Shown: positions 1-13,095 of the stretch, one piece after another
How the letters are laid out: every line of letters begins with the position of its first letter
Numbering within the stretch: the stretch's first letter is position 1
Assembly: GCF_020283565.1 (NCBI RefSeq)
Contig: NC_060060.1
Location: 71,223,257 to 71,287,256, forward strand
Length of the DNA stretch: 64,000 nucleotides
Origin: Trifolium pratense
Taxonomy: Eukaryota > Streptophyta > Magnoliopsida > Fabales > Fabaceae
Reading direction: 5' to 3'
Program-made: the position numbers and the translations under genes
The notes under the pieces: model-generated
Database searches by the model: none
Told to the model about the DNA's origin: nothing
Seen by the model: the letters and a program-made list of their open reading frames with translations, nothing else

Positions 1-808
1 TGATTTCACAGCCAGCTGGGTCTGTAGCCGGACGGAGGAATGCAGTGGATAGGTGTTTTTGCTAGGGTTTGAAGGATGAAGAAGAGAGACCGTGTCTCAA
101 TAATTGATGAGAGAGAAAAATAAATTAAAATGAGAATGGAAATACAAAAGAAACAACGTGATGCAACAAAGGCAAATATGGGCTTCACAAAAAAAAAAGG
201 CAAATATGGGCTTTGCTGATTTTTTTTATAAGAAAAAACACATGATTTTGCATATAAAAAAGAAAGGAATATTGATGTTTGTGTTGTTATTATAGTATTG
301 TTAAGGAATATTGATGTTTCGTCGGGTTTATACGATGATACACGTCTCACTATTTTATATATAGGGAACAATTATCAGTCCTAAAATTGTAACAGGAATG
401 AATATTGGTGATAATACCATCAGATGCAAATGTTTCAATAAGTTTATGGAGGCGCCAATTTCTTTTGTGTGTTTGCTTATGTATGACAATTAACAAAAGT
501 TAGGGACAAACACTTTCCCGAGACCAGTTTTTACTCATGTCCAGTTATATGCTCAATCATATGTTGTTTTGTATATTAATATCTTAATTTTTAAACACAA
601 TATGTCTACCAAACAAAAACCAATTGCCTGTAAAACAAAATGCATTATCAATTTATTATTAAACAAACAAACAAATTAAAGTAGAAAATTTGTGTTGCAT
701 CATTTTTAAATATTGTCATTATTTTAATATAATATTTTATTTTAATATTCTAATTTTAAACACAATATACTTTGTTTACTAAAAAAAATTAAAAAAGAAA
801 ATAAAAAT
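1..808. other. AT-rich non-coding sequence, probably the body of a Helitron
   Basis: No convincing coding frame is present; the 121-codon minus-strand frame at 6-371 is low-complexity and phenylalanine/serine-rich. The stretch leads directly into a Helitron-type 3' terminus, so it is probably the inside of a non-autonomous Helitron whose 5' end (expected to begin TC) lies outside the window or was not recognised. This is inference from position only. Confidence 0.35.
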
Positions 809-836
809 CGTGCATCGCACGGGTAAAAAACACTAG
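809..836 (+). mobile_element. Helitron 3' terminus (hairpin plus CTAG end)
   Basis: The sequence CGTGC-ATC-GCACG forms a 5-bp stem with a 3-nt loop at 809-821 and is followed 11 nt later by CTAG at 833-836 and then T. A short GC-rich hairpin about 10-12 nt upstream of a CTRR end, with insertion before T, is the hallmark of plant Helitron 3' ends. No RepHel coding sequence is visible, so this is a non-autonomous or truncated copy. Confidence 0.7.
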
Positions 837-1342
837 TTGTATACCATATGAATTCAATATGTTGAATTGTGAGATTGATTTAATAATAATTTATATAGTA
901 ACAGTTACTAATGTGGTTTGATTATCTGATAATCAAACAAGTTTATTTCATTATAAACTATAAATTATTAACCATCATGATTTATTCCTGAAAGTGTTGA
1001 ATTTGATTCAAAAGCTAGTGGATAATATTGGTTCAGTATGATACACGCTTTATTCTTGTCAAAAGAGTTTTGATTATATAAATTGCTATATTCAATGATT
1101 GCAGAATTGTCAAAAATATTTGATTCAAAATATTTTATTTAGAATTAAAAGATTTGAATTAAATTAATTTGGTAATTTAAAACAATCATGAATCAAAAGG
1201 TTTGATTCTGTTTTTGGATTAATTGTTTGAATTGATTACATATATATATTCAAAATTTAATTTTGTTTATTTATTAAATAAATTGCCAAAATATATTTGG
1301 ATACTTGATCCTAATTTATAGCCAATTTAAATTAATTCTTAG

Positions 1343-1623
1343 AGGTATATAGTTATGGCCTTAGCGTGTTTGGCGTTTATTTTATTTGGTTTAAATACGA
1401 CCTGCGTGTCGTGGTTTATTATTTTATAAATACGGCCTGCGTGATGTGACAATTTATTTACTTTATTTATTTTAAATAATTGTAATTGCTCGTGATGACG
1501 GGAGACAAAGCCAAACGAAGGATGTCGACGGAGTAACTTGAAAAGTTTGCTCGAGGGTCAAAGAATTGTAATAAATTAGTTTATTTAATTCTTTCATTTT
1601 AGGAGGCCATAACTATACTACCT
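1343..1623. mobile_element. Small inverted-repeat element (MITE-like), about 280 bp
   Basis: The left end AGGTATATAGTTATGGCCT and the right end read as its reverse complement (AGGTAGTATAGTTATGGCCT), differing by one inserted base. The inside has a partial direct repeat around two ACGRCCTGCGTG motifs (about 1398 and 1431). No clear target duplication was found, so the exact limits and superfamily are uncertain. Confidence 0.45.
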
Positions 1624-1641
1624 TAGTTTATTTTATGTATG

Positions 1642-4600
1642 TGATGCATGAGATGAATGTTTTAATTATATATGTTTTGAATATTTTATATAATTGTTAA
1701 ACATATATTTACATGAGTGTCATGTAAATTGAAACACGTTTTGTATGAGATACAAAATACGGTGAGATTAAATTTAATTAAAATCCCTTAAAAGAAATAT
1801 TAAGTTGAAAGCTTTCCAACATTTAGCACTCATCAAGACTAATATCGAATTTTGTGGGTTCGCCAAAGCGAGATGCATTTTCTATACTAGTAAGGTGCGA
1901 TAGGATAATTGTAATATCCGACTGCTATTTTTTGGGTTAACTTAACTAAACCTATTATAATACAATTATAAAAGTTTAGAAGCAAGAGTTGGGAACAATC
2001 TATATGATGGATTAGAATAAGGAGTTATTCACCCAACTAAGTAATATTCGAGAATTGTATAGGATACAATTGGAAGGAGTTCCTACCTAAATAGCTATGT
2101 TTTGGGTGATCAGCCAAAGCTGACTTAAGACATGGTGAAATACGGATCTCGACCCACTAGAAAATCTTCCAACAGGATTTTCCGAATTAAATGTGAAGGG
2201 TCATTTGGTTTGAGTAAAATAGTGGGAGCATATTTAATTAAAGACCTAGTTAAATATGTTTTAATCATGATACAAATATTCTTATTTTCGTAGTTAGATA
2301 TATTTGGCATATATTTTATATTTTACTGTAAAATATCCTTACGAAGGATAAATAGTTCAGAAAGGAGTTTTTGAATTGGTACATGTATTGAGAATTGTTC
2401 TCTCAAATACGAGAAAAACTACTAATGATTTTGAAAGAGTTAAAGTTGAAGAAAGAAGTAAGACTTCTTCATAGACCTTGTTATAGAATGTTAAATTATT
2501 ATCCACTTTTTATCTTAGGTATATGATACCAGTTGTTAATTTCATATTTGTTGAAATATGAAGTTGTTTTAAAGAAGTGAAAATTTGACCATAGATAAAG
2601 TCAACCTACGTTTAGAATGAAATAGTTTCATTGATTGTAGAAGTTGAGTTTGACATGGAACCAAATAATTGTTATTATGTTTCATTTAATAATAGAAACA
2701 TTGGACTTAAACCTTGTATTGACAAGAAAAAGGACCGCTTGTTTGAATAATAGACAAGTGTTGTTTCATTATCCAAATAATGTTTTCTATTCTATTATTC
2801 TAATTGAGTAATGGAATTGAGTTCCATCAACTTGATAACCTTATCTATAACAATGATGAATAAGGATCAAATAAGATTTGAACCTTGTAAATTAGTGGCA
2901 ATTAATATTGTTTAGTACTAATAGGTGAGACACACATTTCCATACTCCATTGATAGGAATTTTTGGACTCATTTGATTTATATCATTTGAAGGATGTGAG
3001 TTCCACTTTTGAAAATAGTTCGGTATGTCAATTACCAACTAAGGAAAAGTGACATTTGATCTATTTGAAATATATACATATGAGATGTATATGAACCACT
3101 AAACTAATTATTTGCTAGATATAATTTTATTTCTTTTACTTCATTTACGTTACTAATTAGCTTAGTAGATGTGAATATGTGTGGTTGACACAAAGTATGA
3201 TTCTTTGAATTTGTTCAAAGAATTTATGAAGTAAATGAATAATTTTGAAAAAGTATTAAGACCATACAAACAAGTCGTAATGGTAAATACTTAGATAAGG
3301 AGTATAGTAATAACTATTTATATTACATCATGTTGGACATGATTACAAATAAGATAGTTCGTTTATCTCCGACGACGCTTTCGAAAAAAAATTATTTTAA
3401 TTAGAGTTATTCTTTACCCACAAAAGTTTCAATAAAAGAAATCATAAAGACACCATATTTGATATGGAGGTAAAAGTACCTAGTTTGACTTTATGGTAGT
3501 TTGAGATTGTAAGGTTTATAACATAAACATAATTCCAACTTGGATTAATGTGTATTTGTGGAGGGATCCTAAAGAAAATTAGAAATACTAATTCTACAAC
3601 ACTCTCTAGGACAAAAGTTGTTTTGTTACTATAATTAAAATATTCTTTTAGAAGGAATGTGTCTCTAGAAGAAATAGTGGGAGTGATGTAGAACTTGAGT
3701 AAATTCTAGTACCACAAAACACATATTTTTGAGAATGGAACATGAATCGGTTCAACAAGAGTTGTTGGATCAACAGTTCGAGTAGCACAAGACCTATATA
3801 AGTCGGATATGTCATATCACACAGTTGAGAGTCACGGTTTTACCATGACTCGACAAGGTGGTATATGATGCTCATGGAAGATGCGAATGTGACTTATAAA
3901 GAGTCCATGTACACAAAACATATATGGATATTGTTTTGTCATCCAATTGAGTAAGACTCATGAGATAAATATGAGTCTTGTTGTAAAGACTCACATGGAT
4001 GGTATTGTGAATACATTTAAGGTGTGATTGAATGTGAAAGGTTTCATACAAATCATGATGCAATTATGATGAAACCTTTATTTCAATCATAGTGCTTAAA
4101 CTCATTTGATTCCACTTGCAATTATTGTATGTTTTACTACGAGTTCTGGCAGATGGATAATGAGGTTGCATTCCTTAATTGGAATGACCTTACATATGTA
4201 TTTGACATATGGATAGGGTTTCGTTAATCTATAGGATGCTAGAAAAGTATATAAATTTCAAAATTCATTTATGAATTTGTTCAAATTTCTCAAAGTTGAA
4301 TTATCAGTTTTATTGATCAAGTTTTATGAAAACTAAGGTTAATAAAGGAACTCTTGTGCACACAAGAAAGTCAGTGGGAGTATTTAAATTAATCTGGTAA
4401 TGTATGTGGATGACATACTGATCATCAAGACAATTTTCATACACTACACATGTAAGACATGATTAGGTAATTGTTTCTTGATGAAATACTTAGGCGAGAC
4501 TTCCTAAAAGTTAGGAATCAAGATCTATAGAGATAGATTGTTGACATATCTCAACCTTAGCCTATGTACAAATTTGATGAAGTGTACAGACACCTCATGT

Positions 4601-5370
4601 GCTTAATTTTATTGAAATTATTGCATACGTCACATGATGTATTTTTTTTGTCTCAAAGACAATATCCAACCTCGTTGGATGAGAAGGGGATGCATGAGAA
4701 GTATCCAAATGCTTTGGCAATTTGATTGATCATGTATATCATGATATGTACTAGACCAGATGTACTATATGTTATTAGCATAAACAATATGTACCAATTA
4801 TTTCTAGTGATTTCATTAGATCACCATCAAGAATATCCATGGATATCTTAAAATCACTAAGGATGGCTTCTTGATCGGATCTGGAAATGATCATTGTAAA
4901 TGAGTTACAATGATACTGATTGTCCAAAACCGAAGAACAGTATACCCAGATTGTAGTCTGGAATAAACTTTATGCTTGGATGTCAAATCTGTAAGCTTAT
5001 AAGCTTCAGAAGATTGATATATCTATTACAAAGGTCAAATATATGATTTGAATCATTTGTCTCATAAGATGAGGAAGAAAATTGTTTTCCTTACGTTGCA
5101 GATTCCCTTGACCTCATTAAAGATGGTAATGGTTTAATCTTGCAAGCAACGGAAAACCAGATCTCACCAACGATTCAAATACAAGTTTTGACACTTTATT
5201 TCCTTTTGATAGAAGATCAAAAGTGTGAATTGGAAGATGTATCGGGTACCAACATAGGAAAGAGTTCCTTATCCACTAATAGAAAATCTTGCATAGAATA
5301 TGCTTGATGATGACGCTAGTCCAATAGATGTTGAGTTAATATCTGATTGGCTTTAGTGCTAGTGGGAGAT
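1642..5370 (+). mobile_element. Decayed Ty1/copia element, internal region
   Basis: No long frame survives, but fragments of copia pol are readable on the + strand: a reverse-transcriptase active-site box MYVDDILIIK at about 4400-4429, and an RNase H segment beginning MICTRPDVLYVI near 4746-4790. The region ends in a polypurine tract AGTGGGAGAT at 5361-5370, immediately before a TGTTGG LTR start. Order RT, RNase H, polypurine tract, LTR fits the 3' half of a copia element. The 5' LTR and primer site were not found, so it is 5'-truncated. Upstream parts (about 1.6-4.3 kb) are assigned by continuity only. Confidence 0.65.
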
Positions 5371-6858
5371 TGTTGGAGTAAGCCCTAAAAGCCAATCTAT
5401 TTTGATAGAATCGTCTTTTGTATGATGACTTTGATTTATATATTTAATAAATATAATAAGGCATTTCTTTATTATGTTTATTTGAAACTAATAAAGTCCC
5501 TAGAATTGCTAGTCTAATTAATGGAACATTAAGTGTGACTTAATAGTGAGACTCCATTAAACATAAGGACACTATTCTTAAAGTATCCATAGTCAAGTTT
5601 TACTGTGATGTGGGATAACGATAAAACATAGAGACTATTATGTGAGTAGACTGATGACCTCATCTCACGAGTCATGGATATGAGATATCAAGTCTTCACA
5701 TAGATATAAATATTAGGAGTAATATTTATATTGGATTGACCCGCCATGAGAATACTACATAGTATGTTATGAAAAGTGTCATAAGTTATTCTCATAGTGA
5801 TAATGGTGTATACCACCCTTCGACCTGAAACCACTATGGACCCTAGATGTGGAGTAGAGTGCTTAGTTGCCGTTCAAACATTGTCCGTAACAGGATGACT
5901 ATAAAGTCGGTTGATGGGTACTCCACAAATCATGCTGAGGGACATGAGTGACCTAGATGGAATTTGCCCCTCCTACATAACAGGAGCAATATCTGTAGGC
6001 CTCTTGATGGAATATGACTGATAAAATGCGTGGCCACGCCGAACTAAGTCAATATGAGATATTGAGCTTATTCGTTGCTTAGTATATTCTGGGATCAAGA
6101 AATAAAATATTGAACCATACAAGGGTGACACGATCTATGTCTTGTGTTCAATATAGATATAAGGCAAAGGGGTAATTATACACACGATCATCATCACGGA
6201 AAGGTTTCGTCAGATCACATGACATTCTCGTCACTTGGGTAGCAGTGATGTGTTGCTAGATACCGCTCATTGTTTATAATATTAAATATGTGATTTAATA
6301 TTATTGCCAACGTTACGAGAACCTATAGGGTCACACACAAAGGACAAATATATGAGAGAAATAAATAAGACTTAATTATTTATAAAATAATAAGTAGGAC
6401 TTATTAGTAATTAAATAATTAAGTATGACTTATTATTTAATTTATGAAAATAGAGAAATGCGGTCCACCGTAAGGTACGGTGCAGTGCTTGGCTTGATGA
6501 CCACACAAGTGGTTCTATAAATAGAACCCTTGTGATGAAGTTTTAAAGAGAGCTTAACCTAATTCACAAAGTGAAAACCTAGCCGCCGCTCTCTAAACCC
6601 TATTCTCTCTGAATTTCTGGTGGAATTGGCTAGCACCGGTCATCGGAGAAGTTCTGTTCGTGTGGACTGAGTAGATGCATCGCTACTTTGCTTTGCTCGT
6701 GATCAGAAACAGTTTCTACCTCAAAGGTTCTGCACTTCAAGAGGTAAACACATAAACTTGTGGTTTTGTGTTCTTTGATTTGTGATTAATGGTTTAATCA
6801 AGATATTGTTCCGCTAAGAGGATTAGTTATTTTGAAAAACCTCTCTTAAATCCCTTCA
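5371..6858 (+). mobile_element. 3' LTR of the decayed copia element
   Basis: It starts TGTTGGAGTAAGCC directly after the polypurine tract. It carries a TATA-like promoter, CTATAAATAGAACCC, near 6516-6531. The right edge is placed at ...CCCTTCA because the following sequence reads as gag of another copia element; that edge is approximate and no target duplication could be confirmed because the 5' end is missing. About 1.49 kb. Confidence 0.55.
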
Positions 6859-8862
6859 CCAAGTTCCTCAGGATCTGGAAAGAAAAGTTCAGAAGATAGG
6901 AGTTATTCAGAACCTGAGAATATTAATTCAGATGTTCTGAAAACTTCAATCTCTGAGACTTCAACTTCTAGAACTAAAGGAACTTCAGTACCTGAGGCAA
7001 GTCAATCTAAAAGCTCAGAAGTTTTTAAAAGAAAAAAGTCAAACTTCAAACCTCAGAGGCAATACAGGACTCAGATTATTTATGATTCTAGAGTCAGTAG
7101 ACATAACCAATCAGAACAATGGATTGGTGATAGACACAAATTCTGGAATCATAAACAATCCAAATCCTGAAATAATAACAATTTTCAAACGAAGAAAAGA
7201 TTTCAAATGAGTTATTATGCCAAACCAAAATCCTTCTCTAACACTCAGCAACATAGTAAGCATTTGTGGACTAACAAGCGTGGACCTAGAAGAAAATGGG
7301 TACCAAAAGCTGAAATAATGTACCATTCAGATTTACCAACTTCGAAAGGATATGTCCTGCCTAGAGCATGGAAATAAGTCCAATGCAGAGGAAGAAGGGC
7401 TTGTGTCCTAAACAAATGGCTGATAAGATCTCAAGTTTGCAATCAGAACTTGAGAAATGAAGAGGAAGAATACTGGGATGACTTTATCATTAACTGTGAT
7501 GAAGAGTTCTACCGCAATGATTAAGTTGTTTCTCATACAGCCTACCACTCAAGGAGGTATCATGAATCACTCATGCTATCTGGACAGTGGATGCTCGAGG
7601 CATATGACTGGTGACAAACGATTATTTTCTAAGTTAACTCTAAAAGAAGGAGGCTCTGTTGGCTTTGGAGGCAATCAAAAGGGAAAGATAATAGGTACAT
7701 GTACAGTAGGTAACTCTTCCCTTTTTATTAATGATGTTTGGTTAGTTGATGGACTCAAACATAACCTATTGAGCATAAGTCAATTTTGCGACAATGGTTA
7801 TATAGTTGTCTTTAATAAGGAATCATGTACTGTAACTAAACAATCTGACAACTCCATTGTATTCAAAGGTATGAGAAAGAACAATGTTTATAAAATTAAT
7901 CTTTCTGATTTGAATGAACAAAAAGTGGTGTGTCTTTTGACCTTGAGTGAAGAAAAATGGATCTGGCATAAGAGGTTAGGCCATGCTAACTAGAGGTTAA
8001 TCTCTAAGCTTAGCAAGCTTGACCTTGTCAGAGGTTTACCTAAAATTAAATATCACTCAAACACACTTTGTGGTTCTTGTCAAAAAGGAAAGATTACAAA
8101 ATCTTCTTTTAAACCTAAAAACATTGTTTATACCTCAAGACCATTGGAACTTCTTCACATTGATTTGTTTGGGTCAGTTAACACTGCCTCTATCAATGGA
8201 AAGAAATATGGATTAGTAATTGTTGATGATTACAGTAGATGGACTTGGGTAAAATTCCTAAGAACAAAAGATGAAGCTTATGATGAGTTTAGCATCTTCT
8301 TCAAACAAATTCAAAATGAAAAAGGCTACACTATTTTAAAAGTTAGAAGTGATCATGGTGGAGAATTTGAAAATGAACCTTTTGAAAACTTTTGTGAAAA
8401 ATATGGCATCTTGCATGAATTCTCTTCTCCTAGAACTCCTCAACAAAATGGGGTTGTAGAAAGGAAAAATAGAACTTTGCAAGAAATGGCCAGAACCATG
8501 ATGCATGAAACTAATGTAGCAAAGTTTTTATGGGCAGAAGCTGTAAACACAGCATGTTATGTTCAAAATAGAATCTATATCAGATCTAAGTTGAACAAAA
8601 CTGCTTATGAATTGTTCAAAGGAAGAAAACCTGACATTTCTTATTTTCATCAGTTTGGATGTACTTGTTACATTCTAAACAACAAAGTCCATTTAAAGAA
8701 ATTTGATGCTAGAGGTTATAAGGGTATCTTTATAGGATACTCTGAACGCTCAAAAGCATACAGACTGTATATTTCTGAAACACATACTGTGGAAGAAACT
8801 ATGCATGTCAAGTTTGATGACAAAGAGCCTGACCAAGTGTCAGAGCTTGTGGAAGACTGTAT
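6859..8862 (+). mobile_element. SIRE/Maximus-like Ty1/copia fragment (gag end to integrase)
   Basis: The + strand reads as the basic, serine-rich end of gag (6862-7160), then the protease DSG region, GAG-pre-integrase and integrase. It is cut on the left by the LTR ending near 6858 and on the right near 8862, after which reverse transcriptase should follow but unrelated non-coding repeats begin. The protease-region wording (LDSGCSRHMTGD, LKEGG) is typical of the Sirevirus lineage; lineage assignment is from memory of family motifs. Confidence 0.75.
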
Positions 8863-8875
8863 ATTTCTTAAATGA
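7457..8875 (+). pseudogene. Copia polyprotein fragment: protease, GAG-pre-integrase, integrase
   Basis: Two frames, 7457-7993 and 8144-8875, are in the same phase and separated by a single TAG at 7991-7993, in the zinc-binding region where GHANW-R would be expected (TGG to TAG is the likely change). Domains in order: aspartic protease region with LDSGCSRHM near residues 43-51; GAG-pre-integrase with zinc-binding WHKRLGH and, past the stop, CGSC; integrase core with HIDLFG (first Asp), VRSDHGGEFEN (second Asp) and QQNGVVERKN (catalytic Glu). The catalytic triad is therefore retained. The C-terminal residues CIFLK are probably from the neighbouring sequence. Reverse transcriptase and RNase H are missing, so the element cannot move by itself. 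Confidence 0.85.
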
Positions 8876-9395
8876 TGCATATTTTTACTAAGTTGTATTT
8901 TGACCAGAGACAAAAGATAATGATTCCTATGCAAGAGATTTCATGCATTAATATAGGTCGTTACCACTAAAGTGGAACCGCTTATATTATTGATTTGATG
9001 AAACTTTTCTTTGTAGTTTTAGGAATGTGTTTTTAATTATTGATTCCTATGCAAGAGAATTTTGTGCGTCGGTATAAACTGTTACCACCAAAGTGAGACC
9101 GCTTATATCGATTGATGAGATTTTCTTTGTAGTTTGAGGAATGTTTTTAATTGTAACATGTAGTTTTCTGCCCAAAGGTGATTATTATATGTTACGATTA
9201 AAAATTAATTTTAGATGAAGTTATTGGAGGATGTATTGATCGGAGGAATTTGCCTGCCTAAAGGTGACAAATTTCAAAGTTCAATGTATACTCATTGATT
9301 AACTCATATAAGGTTTTGACTAGGGTTTTTATCCCTAGTGAGTGCATTCTGCCCAAAGGTGATTGTACTATTATATTGGCCTCTTATGATAATAC

Positions 9396-10140
9396 CAATG
9401 TTTTAAGAACCGGACCGGAAGTCGAACCGTTGTGACCACCGGTTCAAGGTTCAACCGGTCGGACCGGTTCAACCATTATTGAACCGTTTATATTGAACCG
9501 TTCATATAATTTTACTATAATAACAAAATAGAATAGAATATTTTTTTCTCTATAACAAACTAACAAAACACAACTTAAGAAAGTAATAAATAAATAAATA
9601 TTAAATAAAATAAAAAAATAATACTTAGCTCAACAATAAGCCCAATTTATTAGTGAAAAAAGAACATACTTGACCCAAGCCCATTTACTAAACCCTAAAT
9701 ATAAATATCTAATCTAGTCTTAGTATACAATACAAACAATATGCAAATGTAATGTAATCAGCCGTCACTGTTCATCTTTCTCTTCTCAATCACGTGAGAT
9801 TTTTTCTTTCTTTCTTTTTCTTTCTTATTTTTTGTTGGCACATCTTTTCTTATATCTCTTCTTCAAGCTCAATCTTGTTATTTTTCTCTCTTTTCTTTCT
9901 CTTCTTCAAGCAAATCTCTCTCTTTTCTTTTACTTTTTTAAACAAATAAGTTACTTTTATTTGTATAAAAGCAAAGGAAAAGAAAATTGAATCCTTCTGG
10001 CGTGTATTTCTATGTCCGGATCTTTTTACAACTCTGTTAATTAATTACCGTAAAAGACAAAGGCAAATCTTAATCAATGGATAAAAGGAAAAAAAAATTC
10101 TTGACAAAAAAAGAGCGTGAAAAGAAACGAAAAATAGGGG

Positions 10141-10207
<67 letters not shown>

Positions 10208-10419
10208 TTTTTAAAGCTAGATTCCGAACCGGCCGGTTTTTTAAAACCGCCCCCGGTTCGATGGTTTGAGCGGTTCAGGACGGTTCAGAACGGGTTCAAA
10301 CGGTTTTTTTTTCGGTTCTACAGACTACCGGTTCTTAGCACTCATGCGGACCGCTTCTGTGTCCGGTTCCCGGTCGAACCGGTCGAACCGGCCGGTCCGG
10401 TCCGGTTCTTAAAACATTG
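9396..10419. mobile_element. Non-autonomous hAT element, copy 1
   Basis: Ends are inverted repeats: CAATGTTTTAAGAACCGG on the left and its complement CCGGTTCTTAAAACATTG on the right. Exact 8-bp target duplications GATAATAC lie at 9388-9395 and 10420-10427, which is diagnostic of the hAT superfamily. Subterminal regions are dense in AACCGG/CCGGTT motifs on both sides. The inside is AT-rich, contains a TA array at 10144-10203, and has no transposase frame. A second copy, opposite in orientation, is at 38177-48097. Confidence 0.88.
10144..10203. repeat. (TA)n microsatellite
   Basis: An uninterrupted run of TA dinucleotides of about 60 bp inside hAT copy 1. Confidence 0.98.
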
Positions 10420-11262
10420 GATAATACTAATTCAATTTGGTTTTGATTCAAATGAATTTCTCCAGTTATGTTTCCATTGAAATGTTGAACATCATAGATC
10501 ACTTGATTAGTAGGAGATAACTTATATTCTCTTGATATGCTTGATTAGTGAGAGTTTAAAATTTTATATTAACTCCTTCATAATGTTGAAATTATTTTAA
10601 TCAAATATAAATAAATATTATAGCCCAGTGTTGGGATCACTATGCCGGTGATCAACACTATTTTGGAGCTGAGGCATTATGTGTAAACATAAATAAATAT
10701 TATAGCTCAGTGTTGTTAGGATCACTATGCCGGTAATCAACACTATTTTGGAGCTGAGGCATTATGGTATCTTAAGAATCATGTAATTTTTCTGGCTTTG
10801 ATGCATTTGAGAGAAATTATGTCTAAAATATTGGAACTCGATGTTGATTAGATCATTATACTGCAGTAGTCAACATCATTTGGGAGCTTGGACTTGTGGT
10901 ATCTTATGGACCATTGAATTTCTCTGGCTTTAATGCATTTGAAAGAAATTGAGGACTGACGAAGAAAATGATAGTATGGTTGAGATCACAAACATATCAT
11001 TTTCTCGCTACCCTCTAACACAGATGACTAGTCGACGGAGTTTGGTGGTATTTGTAACCATGGAAGGTGTTGTATAAATAATAATATAATTACCGCTATG
11101 ATTCAATATCATTTAACTTTTGTTGGACGGAGTCTTAATTAGATGTTGCATCTTGGGATCAATGTGGCCACGTTAAAATATATTATCAACCCGAGAGTCA
11201 TTTTTCAAAATGTTTTATTCAAATTATAAATATACACAATTCATTTTGCCAAAGTGGGAGAA

Positions 11263-11807
11263 TGTTAGAATATTTTCTAATATTTTGTGTGCTGCAATCA
11301 ATTGTGGGTTTTGATTTTAATAAAAACGGGTTGATGTTGTTGTGATCCATTTGATGATTCTTAAGCCCGATAATTGTGATCAAGAATATTGGGCTTTGGA
11401 CACTAATTCTGATTTGTGTAGAAACAAAGTGTAGGCCCAACTTCTAGTGTACATGATGGGTAGTATGGCTAGGGTTGTTATCTTATAAATAGATAGGCTA
11501 GGTCCCCTTTGGCATCACGACGTTGTCAAGCTACCAATAAGCTGAACGCTCATTTGTTGTCTTCCCCATCAAAGACCTCAAAGACTGGAGCATGTGATTA
11601 GGCAGAGGAAGACCTTGTCTAGTATATCGATGTTTTCGATATTGGTGCGCTTCCGGTAACGATGGTTTGTGATTATGATTATCAAGTAAGTGTGTTCTAA
11701 TTTCATATAATATATCGATCTCTAAATTGTTAATTATTACAAATAGTACTACTAATTCCATCTTAGTTTTCTCTTTTAGGTTGAGTTCCTCCTATTTTCT
11801 CACAACA
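11263..11807 (+). mobile_element. LTR, copia-like (TGTTAG...CAACA)
   Basis: It starts TGTTAGAATATTTTC directly after a polypurine tract. A TATA-like box, TTATAAATAGATAGG, is near 11481. The right end is placed at TCTCACAACA by LTR end convention; the partner LTR was not found, so the limit and the link to the sequence on the left are tentative. Confidence 0.45.
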
Positions 11808-12774
11808 ACTCAATAACCACTTTTTAGATAGGGTTGAAAATATAAATAATAAATAAATAAAGTGTATAACCTCACCAATGTGGGACTTGATTTATTTATA
11901 TTTCCAAATTACACATTAGTATGCTCTAATATTCAATAAGGGACTAAACAAATATAATTTCAATACACACACTAATGTGCTCTTCGTTTCAACAATTCCC
12001 CACTTGAATTTATAACAAATATCCAAAATAGCATAGGACGCTTCTATAAGATTGTGCATAAGTAAATGTGTCTATGACTTGAACGTTTGCATACCGATTC
12101 AGCAAAAGTGACACTTGTCTTGAACTCTATCTCGGGCCGCACTCAATCTTTTCTTAAGGGTTGAAAATTTATATGAGAAATTTATAGAAGTGGTGATGAT
12201 GATTATGGTAATTATAATGATTAGAATGATGGTGATGATTATCTTGGATTTATACCGAATGTTTGTTGAAAATAAATGTGCAATAGATGACTTAACTAAG
12301 TTTGTATCTCAATAGTGCAGTTAATTTCATTTCTCTTTGGTCGCTTTGTTTTCCAATGACCTTGGTCCATTTTCATAGTTTTTCTTTTTGGCTTGTATAT
12401 CACCATTTTTTTTGTCCACTAAAATCATTTATATGTGTGTAAATGTGAAACCTATCTATTAAACCATTCTTATGAAGTTATGAAGGTGTAGATGTATCTA
12501 GATTATCAGTTGGAATGGACGTGAAGGAACCTGTGAGTTAAAAGCAGAGCAACACAACCAGCATAAAATTGGAGGTTCATACATACTTTCATGAATATGA
12601 CATGATATCAAATCCCAGTTTGCACATGTTTCTTCGCTTTACATTACTCTGATATGGTTATAGGCAAAAGTCGATATTATTTTGTTAAACCAACATGTAT
12701 CATGTTCGTTCAAAACTTTCCTAATTATTCAATTTTGTTATTCTTTGGCTCATAAGAACTTAGTGTTATCTTAT
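11808..12774. other. Non-coding; possible minus-strand LTR-element remnant at its left end
   Basis: No gene is visible. Read on the minus strand, CAAGTGGGGAATTGTTGAAACG near 11987-12008 looks like a polypurine tract joined to a TGTTGA LTR start, with the LTR running left towards 11.8 kb. The motif is suggestive, but no second LTR or coding remnant was found. From about 12.15 kb on I see only AT-rich sequence with short TGATGATG runs. Confidence 0.3.
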
Positions 12775-12899
12775 TGTTAGGAAGCATTTGCTATTGGGCC
12801 TAGATTGATTGGGTTTGGCTACTTATGGCCCAACTATTGTAAGCCTATATATAAGGCATTTGTGAAGAATGAATAATGATGGATCATTGATTACCAACA
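12775..12899 (+). mobile_element. Short 5' LTR (125 bp) of a Ty1/copia element
   Basis: It starts TGTTAGGAAGC and ends TTACCAACA, and is followed after two bases by a primer-binding-like site TGGTATCAG at 12902-12910, complementary to the 3' end of initiator tRNA-Met. A TATA-like CTATATATAAGG is at 12845-12856. The gag frame starts about 200 bp downstream, as expected. The LTR is unusually short for a copia element. The 3' LTR is not in the window. Confidence 0.7.
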
Positions 12900-13095
12900 A
12901 GTGGTATCAGTTAAGCCTTGATCCAAGACCTGTATTCACGCGCGCTAACTAACTTTCAAGAACTGCAGTTCTCTTCTCCGGTGACAATTCCGGTGACAGT
13001 TAGAGTCGTTACGGTGGTTGTTAACCGTCTTCACCGCTTTTCTTGCACAATTTCGCCTTCTGTTCAACTCTTTCTTTCTTCTGCATCGAGTTATC

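Larger units (their letters stand above)
8863..11262 (+). mobile_element. Non-coding retroelement interior with direct repeats
   Basis: No coding frame. It holds two imperfect direct repeats of about 121 bp starting GATTCCTATGCAAGAGA near 8921 and 9042, three copies of a TGCCYAAAGGTGAY motif (about 9171, 9257, 9350), and two copies of a block beginning TATAGCYCAGTGTTG near 10620 and 10700. It ends in the polypurine tract AAAGTGGGAGAA (11251-11262) abutting an LTR start, so it is probably the inside of a large non-coding LTR derivative. A hAT element (9396-10419) is inserted in it. Confidence 0.45.
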
